Source: a bacterium
Lineage (GTDB): Bacteria; Ratteibacteria; UBA8468; B48-G9; JAFGKM01
NCBI GenBank assembly: GCA_023230585.1
Contig: JALNXB010000093.1
Location: forward strand, 1-5,020
DNA: 5,020 bases
Direction: 5' to 3'
The first letter of the stretch is position 1. Each line of letters opens with the position of its first letter. Positions 1 through 5,020 of this stretch are shown here, in pieces. A program made the translations under genes and the position numbers. The notes below the pieces were generated by a model. It had not been told where the DNA came from, ran no database searches, and saw nothing but the letters and a program-made list of their open reading frames with translations.

Positions 1-169
1 GGCAGATATAGTACAAAAACAAAGAAGCAGGTTATTAAAAAAAATTATGCCTGTTTGTGACCCTTAATTATTTCAGGCTCATTATTTGACTGGAAAAGAC
101 TGATTTTAGACTTTCCCCCATTCCATTTTTGCCATCCATTCCGTCTTTTGTAGTTTATCTTGCGAGCTT

Positions 170-232
170 TACCCGCCGAAGCCAACCTACGCTAAAATAG
201 AAGCTTCGGCAGGTATACCTTGGCGTAGGTGG
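170..232. repeat. Two interleaved inverted repeats (pseudoknot-like order)
   Basis: Arm A at 170-182 (core GCCGAAGC) pairs with 203-215 (core GCTTCGGC) over 13 positions with one mismatch. Arm B at 185-192 (ACCTACGC) pairs perfectly with 223-230 (GCGTAGGT). The order is A, B, A', B', so both helices can form together only as a pseudoknot; otherwise they compete. AGGTATACCT (211-220) is itself a perfect palindrome overlapping A'. It probably belongs to a dispersed repeat family; its function is unknown. Confidence 0.7.
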
Positions 233-298
233 AGGGGTAGTTAACAACTTAACCAAAAACTAAAGATGTAACGAAAAAGGATGAGGTTCCCCTTGCTT

Positions 299-383
299 GT
301 CATTCCGGACTTGATCCGGAATCTCGTTTTTCCTACTACCAGCGTGGGTTAGATGAGAGATCCTGAAACAAGTTCAGGATAAC
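299..383. repeat. Face-to-face pair of REP-like palindromes (BIME-like)
   Basis: A 27-base unit at 299-325 has stem ATTCCGGA/TCCGGAAT with loop CTTGA. A second unit at 357-383 lies in the opposite orientation with stem ATCCTGAA/TTCAGGAT. Read in the same direction, the two units share flanks (GTCAT-like start, ATCTC end) and a CTTGA/CTTGT loop, so they are variants of one family. The first stem is followed on the plus strand by CTCG and five T, so it might also act as a weak terminator in that direction. Confidence 0.75.
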
Positions 384-439
384 TAACTGGGGCGTTAGGT
401 GACAAAACGGGGTGTTCAAAAGGCAATGCGCCCCCCATT

Positions 440-570
440 CCGTCTTTGCGAGTGTTTCGTAACGTGGCAATCTCGCCGTAGGCGGAAAAGGAATTGGGGG
501 GAAAAAGCAAAAAAACAATAAGGATAAAGACGAGGGTTGCCACGTCATTAAAGGCATTCCTCGCAATGCC
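440..570. repeat. Inverted pair of a second REP-like family
   Basis: The unit at 440-475 (GTCTTTGCGAG, then ACGTGGCAATCTCG) recurs inverted at 531-570. ACGTGGCAA (462-470) pairs perfectly with TTGCCACGT (537-545), and TTTGCGAG (445-452) pairs with CTCGCAAT (560-567) with one mismatch. The right unit also holds an inner hairpin, GGCATT/AATGCC (553-558/565-570). These resemble the TTGCGAGG...GGCAATC type of palindromic repeat seen in many bacterial genomes. The roughly 55 bases between the units are A/G-rich and unremarkable. Confidence 0.65.
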
Positions 571-603
571 ACAAAAAGGCAGTTAAAGATATAAAAGAAA
601 AGC

Positions 604-648
604 GTATGTGGTGTCTACTCACTCTGGTACTACGGTGCATACACCTTC
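604..648 (+). repeat. 45-bp dispersed repeat, copy 1
   Basis: It matches 4898-4942 at 43 of 45 positions in the same orientation (differences at 615 and 636). It starts GTATGTGGTGT and ends GCATACACCTTC, so GTATG can pair with CATAC, or GGTGT with ACACC, giving alternative short stems. On the minus strand it is followed by a T-rich stretch (GCTTTTCTTTT). A short CCTTC-flanked insertion follows its right end compared with the other copy. Confidence 0.8.
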
Positions 649-687
649 CCTTTTTTTGCCTTCTACCCTTAGGGGAGAATACGGGGT

Positions 688-757
688 GGAATCTCGTTTT
701 TTTACTACTATTGTTAAGTGAATTAAGTTAGAGATCCTGAAACAAGTTCAGGATGGT
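688..757. repeat. Second, partly decayed copy of the REP-like pair
   Basis: GGAATCTCGTTTTT at 688-701 and TACTAC just after repeat the sequence at 318-338. The palindrome at 731-757 (stem ATCCTGAA/TTCAGGAT, loop ACAAG) matches the one at 357-380 exactly over its stem-loop. The outer half of the first palindrome is missing here: the left arm before 688 no longer matches. The element is about 90 bases downstream of the C11 gene's stop and could lie in the 3' end of its transcript. Confidence 0.7.
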
Positions 758-775
758 AAAACTGTGACGTACTTG

Positions 776-792
776 CAAACCTCAAAGGTTTG
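776..792 (-). repeat. Hairpin downstream of the C11 gene
   Basis: CAAACCT (776-782) and AGGTTTG (786-792) form a perfect 7-bp stem with a 3-base loop, 33 bases after the stop codon. No T-run follows on the minus strand, so it is a poor intrinsic terminator candidate. It may stabilise the 3' end or be part of a dispersed repeat. Confidence 0.45.
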
Positions 793-824
793 TTCCGAGG
801 ACCGACCTTCGTCAGCGAGAGGGG

Positions 825-2747
825 TTAATCAAGGGAAAGAGATTTTCTTAAAATTAGAATTACATCTGAAATATTAACTTTATCATCCTCATTCATATCT
901 GCAAGTTCAATAATATCAGTAGTGTAGGGATGTTTATATGTTGTAGAGTTTATTGTTACATCCAACCCAATAGAAATTCTTAAAGAAAGAATTACATCTG
1001 CAATGTCTATCCTTCCGTCACTATTTACATCTCCCACTCCAAGTGGCTCTCTGCTAAACACAAGAAACTCTACATCATCAACAGCCCAATACCAATCAAA
1101 GTTAGCATCATAGTAGCGCCACCTAATTTTCACATCCTTTTTCCCCGCCGCAAAGGATGTTATATCAATAAAAACTTTGCCTTCTGAACTACTACCTTGA
1201 TACCGTTTTAGAGTTTGCCAATTACCGTTACCTACCCTTATGTCTACATCGGCTTTTTCTGAAGTGTATTTACGAAAGTAATGGTTAAAAGAAAGATATA
1301 CAACTGAATATTTATCAAAATCATAAAACTCAGAAATAAGTTGTTCGTCCATATCTACATCGCCAGAAGCATCGCTATCAACAACCATATATGGTAGGGT
1401 AAGATACGAACTGTAAGAATTAGCACTTTTAAGTTCCCAAGTTTTACCATCTTGATACCCATCAACAACAGACCAGTTTAAAGGTAAGCCAGAAGTAAAA
1501 TTTTCTTTATATATTCTCATATATCCAGAAAAAATATCTGCAGAAATAAACGATTGTAAAAAACTTTTCCAAAGTGTTTCACTTGCAAAAAGTATAACTT
1601 CACTACGATAATCTTTATCTATGGTCCCTGAGTGAGCAGGAAAGTAGATAGATAAACCGTTAGCGTTGTAACCATTAGCAGAATAGTTTTTTATTATAAG
1701 GTCCTCAAATGAGTTTATTGTTTCCTGTGTAAGTGAAATAATTTCTTGGTTGTAGGAGTTATTAGAAAGATTTTCTAAAAAATCCTTTATATCAAGAAAT
1801 ACCCTTGTATCAAATATTTGTGTTGACTGACGAGAGATATATACGTTGAGCCATTCTGTGTTAAGATCAATAATTTTCTCAAGAAGAGAATTAAACTTTG
1901 AGTTAAAATCAGATATTTTAGTAAGATCTATTGCTGATAGTGTTTCTCCATAATTGTCCACTTCTCCGTGGTTTATGTAGGTATCTACAATTGTTGTGCC
2001 AAGTTGATGAGCAGACATATTGGGGTTCTGTTTCAAAGCAGTGAGAAAACCTTCAAAATCCCATCCAGATATGGGTTCTATCTCTTCTGAGGCAACCATT
2101 ACTTCTCCAAGAGATTTTATTTCTGTTGCAACCTCAAGCATACCCATTAGGCAAGCGTCGAAACCTATTAAGTGGATATACTCCCCAACATTTTCAAGTG
2201 CTTCTCTAACTTCTTTCATAGATAGTTTATCTCCAGATGTATCATCCCAACAAATCTCTTTATAAGCAAATATCGGTTTTTCCTCTTGCAGACTCTTCCA
2301 CCCGCTACCGTGGTTCCATAAAATTATGGCATATTTTTCTGCAGGATACTTTTCTACCCCCCACCTAACAAAGTCAGTAAGAGTTTTTTTTGAGCCCATA
2401 TTAACTTCTCTGCCACCTTTACCGTCGCCCCAATCAGGAACTGAGTTACTTTCGGTAGGTTCCATATTTGGAGTTACATAAAACCTGTGGCAGATTGTCC
2501 AATTGTCGTATCTGGAATCGTAACCGTTGATTCTGTCAAGTTGAACAAGTATATTTATGTTGTCGTCTGAACCAACATTAGACATTTCAAGAAAATCGTC
2601 AATGGCTGATTTTTCAAGGTTGTTGTCTGCGGCAAGGTAGACCATAATAGTCCACTTTTTAGTTTCAGAAAAAGCAGAAGATGAAAGTAGTAAAAAAAAG
2701 AGGAATACTTGTATGAAAATTTTTCTGGTAAAGTTTTTATGTTTCAT
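825..2747 (-). CDS. Secreted clostripain-like cysteine protease (peptidase C11) with MAM/cleaved-adhesin-like and dockerin-like domains
   Basis: Predicted extracellular endopeptidase of 640 residues. Residues 1-27 look like a signal peptide: basic MKHKNFTRK, a hydrophobic stretch, then a likely cut after SSAFS. The C11 domain spans about 32-400. It opens with WTIMVYLAADNN, has the catalytic His146 in NHGSGW and the catalytic Cys199 in FDACLMG, and ends near the family-typical NGLSIYFP (361-369). Asp197, two before the Cys, matches the residue linked to Arg preference in clostripain, so Arg-directed cleavage is plausible. Residues 408-564 resemble a MAM/cleaved-adhesin beta-sandwich (DMDEQL, WYWAVDDVEF). 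Residues 570-640 form two dockerin-like calcium loops (Asp573/Asn575/Asp577/Asp584 and Asp617/Asn619/Asp621/Asp628), joined by an unusually long linker of about 19 residues. The ATG at 2747 is preferred: the frame extends to a TTG at 2831, but that extension runs through a REP-like repeat and the promoter. The catalytic call is firm; the substrate and the dockerin partner are unknown. Confidence 0.93.
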   Translation of the reverse strand: MKHKNFTRKIFIQVFLFFLLLSSSAFSETKKWTIMVYLAADNNLEKSAIDDFLEMSNVGSDDNINILVQLDRINGYDSRYDNWTICHRFYVTPNMEPTESNSVPDWGDGKGGREVNMGSKKTLTDFVRWGVEKYPAEKYAIILWNHGSGWKSLQEEKPIFAYKEICWDDTSGDKLSMKEVREALENVGEYIHLIGFDACLMGMLEVATEIKSLGEVMVASEEIEPISGWDFEGFLTALKQNPNMSAHQLGTTIVDTYINHGEVDNYGETLSAIDLTKISDFNSKFNSLLEKIIDLNTEWLNVYISRQSTQIFDTRVFLDIKDFLENLSNNSYNQEIISLTQETINSFEDLIIKNYSANGYNANGLSIYFPAHSGTIDKDYRSEVILFASETLWKSFLQSFISADIFSGYMRIYKENFTSGLPLNWSVVDGYQDGKTWELKSANSYSSYLTLPYMVVDSDASGDVDMDEQLISEFYDFDKYSVVYLSFNHYFRKYTSEKADVDIRVGNGNWQTLKRYQGSSSEGKVFIDITSFAAGKKDVKIRWRYYDANFDWYWAVDDVEFLVFSREPLGVGDVNSDGRIDIADVILSLRISIGLDVTINSTTYKHPYTTDIIELADMNEDDKVNISDVILILRKSLSLD

Positions 2748-2755
2748 ATATATAT

Positions 2756-2785
2756 ATTTTATTACTCTAAGAGTGTTTTTGTAAA
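2756..2785 (-). promoter_or_regulatory. Sigma-70-like promoter of the C11 protease gene, near-leaderless geometry
   Basis: On the minus strand, TTTACA (2785-2780), an 18-base spacer and TAAAAT (2761-2756) sit 8 bases upstream of the ATG at 2747, leaving a predicted leader of about 0-2 bases. An AT-only run separates the -10 box from the ATG, and no Shine-Dalgarno sequence is present. The spacer contains the odd-centred palindrome ACTCTTAGAGT (2764-2774), which could be an operator. The TA repeats next to the -10 make the exact box uncertain. Confidence 0.6.
2764..2774. promoter_or_regulatory. Small palindrome in the promoter spacer of the C11 gene
   Basis: ACTCT and AGAGT arms around a single central base lie wholly between the predicted -35 and -10 boxes. 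Placement suits a repressor or activator site, but arms of five bases can occur by chance and the S8 promoter has no counterpart. Confidence 0.25.
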
Positions 2786-2796
2786 GAGGAGATTCA

Positions 2797-2858
2797 CCCC
2801 CATTCCGTCTTTGCGAGTGAATATGAAGCAATCCCCCGAGGTTTGCGAAGTAATCCCC
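2797..2858. repeat. REP-like fragments in the intergenic region
   Basis: CCCCATTCCGTCTTTGCGAG matches 433-452, and a shorter match occurs at 136-148. It is followed by a degenerate tandem arrangement: TTTGCGA...AAGCAATCCCCC (2810-2836) and TTTGCGAAGTAATCCCC (2842-2858). The fragment lies upstream of the C11 promoter and underlies the spurious TTG-start extension of that gene. Confidence 0.6.
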
Positions 2859-2893
2859 TCAGAAATACTGTCGGGATAAGACCAGAGGGGTTT
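2852..2893. repeat. Inverted repeat between the two protease genes
   Basis: AATCCCCTC (2852-2860) pairs with GAGGGGTTT (2885-2893) with one mismatch across a 24-base loop. No T-run follows on either strand. It could be a transcript-end structure for the S8 mRNA or simply a REP-type unit. Confidence 0.4.
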
Positions 2894-2927
2894 GCAACCA
2901 AGGTTGGTACAATTCCCTTCACCTTAC

Positions 2928-2952
2928 CTCATCTCCACCAAGAGGAGAGGAG
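2928..2952 (-). repeat. Hairpin directly downstream of the S8 gene
   Basis: CTCATCTCC (2928-2936) pairs with GGAGAGGAG (2944-2952) with one mismatch and a 7-base loop, starting 15 bases after the stop codon. No U-tract follows on the minus strand, so intrinsic termination is doubtful; 3'-end protection is an alternative. Confidence 0.45.
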
Positions 2953-2967
2953 AACAGAAGAAAGGAA

Positions 2968-4848
2968 TTAATCGAGTCTGATGGCTTTTCTTAATAGTAG
3001 TATTACGTCTGATATATTTATTACCCAGTCTCCGTTCATATCAGCAACTCTTAAATCTTGCTCGTCAAGTTCAAGTGACATACGTAAACATCTTATAACA
3101 TCACTTATATTAATATTTCCATCGTTATTTATATCTCCAAGTGGTGGATATGTACAATTAAAAGCGCCTTGAAGGTCGAGTTGCCCGCCTGTTATAAGTT
3201 TTTCTCTATCCACTGCTTTACTCATTGGTTTAACACCATCAATAACACGAAAGGTGTTTCTTGCAACGGTATCTTCTGGGTAAGCGGAACAGAGGAGTGA
3301 TATAGCCCCTGATACAAAGGGTGTAGCCATTGAGGTACCAGATTTTAAGCCGTAAGATTCTGGAAGTATGGTGTTAAACAGTGTTGCTTGAAGGTCTGTC
3401 CCTAAGCCAGATAAGAGTTCTTTAAGTTTTAGTCCGTCACTCTTTGAAATAAATATTGTAGGTAACCAGTTGCCTGCTGACCCTAAAGTTGCGTTAATAA
3501 GCCCGCCGTCTGGTTGGTCATCGGGTATGTTGTTATATATTACAACTCCAACCGCACCAGCCTCATAAGCGTTGGTTGCTTTTTCTGAGAAGTAAAGAGT
3601 CCCTCTTTCTATAAGAGCAATATATCCAGAGGTTTCAACTGGAAAATCGTCAGTTTCGCCAAGTCCACAATCTATAAATAAACCAGTAATTCCTCCAGTT
3701 TCTGTTTTACCAGAAAACTCAAGAGAATTTGACTCGTAGACAACTCCGTTGGCTTCTAAGGCAACATATTCAGTAAAAGGAACTGTTGATAAGATGTTGG
3801 TTCCGGGCGCTGATAAATGGACAGAACTAACGCCGTAGTTAGAAAAACTCCAGAGTGACTCGTTTTTATCAAATGCTGCTACAGAGATAATGTTTGGTAG
3901 GTTATATGAAGCAGGATACAGCGGTGTTAGATCATTGTTTTCACTCTCGTTACCTGCAGCTGCAACAAAAGTTATGCCCACCCTACCCGCCTCTTCTATT
4001 GCTTCATAAAGAGTATCACCGTTTTGCCCTCCTAAGCCACCCCAAGAAGCGTTTATAGCAACTACTTTCTCACCAAAATCTTTCTTCATCATAACTGCGT
4101 AACTTATTGCTTCTATAAGATCGTCGTCTCTAAAGTTCCCATCTCTTATTGAGTTGAGAGCCATAAGTTGAACCGACCAGTTTACTCCAGAAACACCTTG
4201 TTGGTTGTTACCTACAGCACCTATAATACCGGCAACGTGGGTCCCATGACTATCTGTATCCGTTGGGTTAGGGTGGTTGTAAGCAAAGTTGTACCCGTAG
4301 ATATCGTCTTTATAACCGTTGTTATCATCGTCAATTTCTGGTAAACCTTCAAGTTCTGCTAAATTTTGCCACATATTGTTGGATATATCTGGATGGCTAT
4401 AATTTATACCGCTATCTACAACTGCCACCACATTTTTGTTGTCTCCTGTTGTTATTCCCCAAGCGTAAGGGGCAGATATTCTGGGTAAAGCCCATTGCTG
4501 GTTATATCGAGTATCGTTGGGTGTAACTTCGAGAGGTTTTCTTATATATATTGGTTGAACATATTCGATAGAAGGGTCGTTTTGTAGTTCAGAAATCATT
4601 TCTTGAGTGGTAAGTTGGGATGATAATACTGCGACGTTAGATTTCCTTAGGCGAGAAAAAAGAGGTAGATTTTTCTTTATTTTTATGCCTTTTTTTTGAG
4701 TAAAAGTTTGAATGCTTTTTGTAGAGGTGGTCTGTGAAGCAAATTTTACTATCACTTCTCCTTGAACATATAAAGGGGTCTCCTGGCAAAAGGAAGAGGA
4801 TATAAAAAGCATTGTAAGAGTTAGCAAGAAGGTAATATTTTTTATCAT
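2968..4848 (-). CDS. Secreted subtilisin-like serine protease (peptidase S8) with propeptide, PA insert and dockerin-like tail
   Basis: Predicted extracellular serine endopeptidase of 626 residues. Residues 1-21 form a signal peptide ending near SSSFC|QE; this is not a good lipobox, so export by signal peptidase I is more likely than lipidation. Residues 28-103 (VQGEVIVKF to IEYVQPIY) resemble an I9/fervidolysin-type propeptide that folds and inhibits the enzyme before autocleavage. The S8 domain spans about 111-530: Asp145 (VAVVDSGIN), His201 (DSHGTHVAG), oxyanion Asn300 (AAAGNE) and Ser506 (SGTSMATP). An Asp/Asn-rich loop near 171-188 (DDDNNGYKDD) is a likely calcium site. A PA domain of about 135 residues (360-495) is inserted before the Ser. 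Residues 569-626 are a dockerin-like pair of loops (Asp572/Asn574/Asp576/Asp583; Asp603/Asn605/Asp607/Asp614). The second loop has Trp where Gly is usual. The ATG at 4848 fits the signal peptide and promoter; the frame extends to a TTG at 4893. It lies 220 bases upstream of the C11 protease gene. Confidence 0.95.
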   Translation of the reverse strand: MIKNITFLLTLTMLFISSSFCQETPLYVQGEVIVKFASQTTSTKSIQTFTQKKGIKIKKNLPLFSRLRKSNVAVLSSQLTTQEMISELQNDPSIEYVQPIYIRKPLEVTPNDTRYNQQWALPRISAPYAWGITTGDNKNVVAVVDSGINYSHPDISNNMWQNLAELEGLPEIDDDNNGYKDDIYGYNFAYNHPNPTDTDSHGTHVAGIIGAVGNNQQGVSGVNWSVQLMALNSIRDGNFRDDDLIEAISYAVMMKKDFGEKVVAINASWGGLGGQNGDTLYEAIEEAGRVGITFVAAAGNESENNDLTPLYPASYNLPNIISVAAFDKNESLWSFSNYGVSSVHLSAPGTNILSTVPFTEYVALEANGVVYESNSLEFSGKTETGGITGLFIDCGLGETDDFPVETSGYIALIERGTLYFSEKATNAYEAGAVGVVIYNNIPDDQPDGGLINATLGSAGNWLPTIFISKSDGLKLKELLSGLGTDLQATLFNTILPESYGLKSGTSMATPFVSGAISLLCSAYPEDTVARNTFRVIDGVKPMSKAVDREKLITGGQLDLQGAFNCTYPPLGDINNDGNINISDVIRCLRMSLELDEQDLRVADMNGDWVINISDVILLLRKAIRLD

Positions 4849-4854
4849 TATAAT

Positions 4855-4882
4855 ATTATACAATGCTAATTGTTTTTTGCAA
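4855..4882 (-). promoter_or_regulatory. Sigma-70-like promoter of the S8 protease gene, leaderless geometry
   Basis: On the minus strand, TTGCAA (4882-4877), a 16-base spacer and a perfect TATAAT (4860-4855) are followed after 6 bases by the ATG at 4848. Standard spacing of 7 bases from the end of the -10 box puts the transcription start on the A of the ATG. No purine-rich Shine-Dalgarno sequence lies just upstream, in line with leaderless translation. The boxes are read directly; activity is inferred. Confidence 0.7.
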
Positions 4883-4897
4883 CAGTAGGGCAAAAAA

Positions 4898-4942
4898 GTA
4901 TGTGGTGTTTACTCACTCTGGTACTACGGCGCATACACCTTC
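4898..4942 (+). repeat. 45-bp dispersed repeat, copy 2
   Basis: Near-identical to 604-648 and in the same orientation. It lies just upstream of the S8 gene promoter. Read on the minus strand it ends in ACATAC and then six T (4897-4892), directly before the -35 region, so it could act as a weak terminator that insulates the promoter from upstream transcription. Stem pairing is only about five to seven base pairs, so this role is tentative. Confidence 0.8.
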
Positions 4943-4958
4943 TACGCCACAATCGGGC

Positions 4959-5019
4959 ACTCTGAGAACTCACCCTTCTGCATATAAAGCATCTCCGAAG
5001 GGCTTAACAGGCTCAGAGT
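4959..5019. repeat. Nested inverted repeat at the right edge
   Basis: ACTCTGAG (4959-4966) pairs perfectly with CTCAGAGT (5012-5019), and inside it CCCTTC (4973-4978) pairs perfectly with GAAGGG (4997-5002). Together they make a two-step hairpin with small internal loops. It stops one base short of the window end, so it may belong to a larger element outside. No T-run is seen on the minus strand. Confidence 0.6.
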
Positions 5020-5020
5020 A

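Larger units (their letters stand above)
1..824. other. Gene-free, repeat-rich stretch downstream of the C11 gene
   Basis: No convincing gene is seen on either strand. Short open frames here (336-572, 349-543, minus) are translations of palindromic repeats. The stretch holds an interleaved inverted repeat (170-232), REP-like pairs (299-383, 440-570, 688-757), one copy of a 45-bp repeat (604-648) and a hairpin (776-792). Bases 1-120 and 231-298 show nothing I can name, apart from frames open to the left edge that stop by base 67 and could be a gene tail. Confidence 0.75.

Noticed and set aside
1..67. Possible 3' end of a plus-strand gene entering from the left
   Set aside because: Two different frames are open to the edge for about 20 codons, stopping at 60 and 67; too short to choose between them or recognise.
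336..572. 78- and 64-residue minus-strand open frames (336-572 and 349-543)
   Set aside because: They are read through REP-like palindromes; the ILNLFQDL string is a translation of the repeat at 357-380, and there is no ribosome binding site or domain-like composition.
299..757. CRISPR array
   Set aside because: Repeats are of several unlike families, in alternating orientation and with irregular spacing; there are no regular spacers or cas genes.
2020..2265. 81-residue plus-strand open frame
   Set aside because: Antisense to the conserved C11 catalytic region, including the catalytic Cys codon; it is a shadow of the real gene.
2748..2831. N-terminal extension of the C11 protein to a TTG codon
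   Set aside because: It runs through a REP-like repeat and the promoter and would bury the signal peptide 28 residues inside the protein.
2852..2952. Intrinsic terminator between the two genes
   Set aside because: Two hairpins exist, but neither is followed by a T-run on the minus strand.
2981..3172. 63-residue plus-strand open frame
   Set aside because: Antisense to the dockerin-like tail of the S8 gene, with no independent support.
4783..4848. Lipoprotein signal for the S8 protease (Cys21)
   Set aside because: The residues before the Cys are SSF, and Phe at -1 with no Leu at -3 does not fit a lipobox.
4849..4893. N-terminal extension of the S8 protein to a TTG codon
   Set aside because: The ATG at 4848 directly starts a normal signal peptide and lies at the predicted transcription start; the extension overlaps the promoter boxes.
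4970..5020. Possible 3' end of a minus-strand gene entering from the right
   Set aside because: One frame is open for 16 codons to a TGA at 4970-4972, but the stretch is occupied by the nested inverted repeat and cannot be recognised as protein.

Overview
The window carries two genes, both on the minus strand, set in intergenic DNA full of short palindromic repeats. The DNA is AT-rich and bacterial. Both proteins are predicted to be secreted proteases of unrelated catalytic types. The first to be transcribed (4848 to 2968) is a subtilisin-like serine protease of family S8 with an inhibitor-type propeptide and a protease-associated (PA) domain inserted in the catalytic domain. The second (2747 to 825) is a clostripain-like cysteine protease of family C11 followed by a beta-sandwich of the MAM/cleaved-adhesin type. 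Both end in a two-repeat, dockerin-type-I-like calcium-binding module that closes with the residues LD just before the stop codon.

Layout: 1-824 holds no supportable gene. It contains an interleaved inverted repeat (170-232), two families of REP-like palindromes in face-to-face pairs (299-383, 440-570, and a decayed pair at 688-757), the first copy of a 45-bp repeat (604-648), and a small hairpin (776-792) after the C11 gene. The 220 bases between the two genes hold further REP-like fragments and two hairpins, then the promoter of the C11 gene. Upstream of the S8 gene lie its promoter, the second copy of the 45-bp repeat (4898-4942) and a nested inverted repeat (4959-5019) at the window edge. 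The 45-bp copies are in the same orientation and bracket the protease pair.

Both genes have a good sigma-70-like promoter whose -10 box lies only 6-8 bases upstream of the first ATG, with no Shine-Dalgarno sequence. This predicts leaderless or nearly leaderless mRNAs. Separate promoters suggest two transcription units rather than a tight operon, although readthrough is possible because no strong intrinsic terminator is visible between them.

The organism cannot be named from this window. Dockerin-like tails on diverse secreted proteins, dense REP-like palindromes and an AT-rich genome would suit an uncultured candidate-phylum bacterium (Omnitrophota-like lineages are one guess), but this is inference. 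The TATAAT-type promoters argue against typical Bacteroidetes promoter architecture. A plausible joint role is extracellular protein degradation by two enzymes recruited to a common partner through their dockerin-like tails. No cohesin or scaffoldin is visible here to confirm that.
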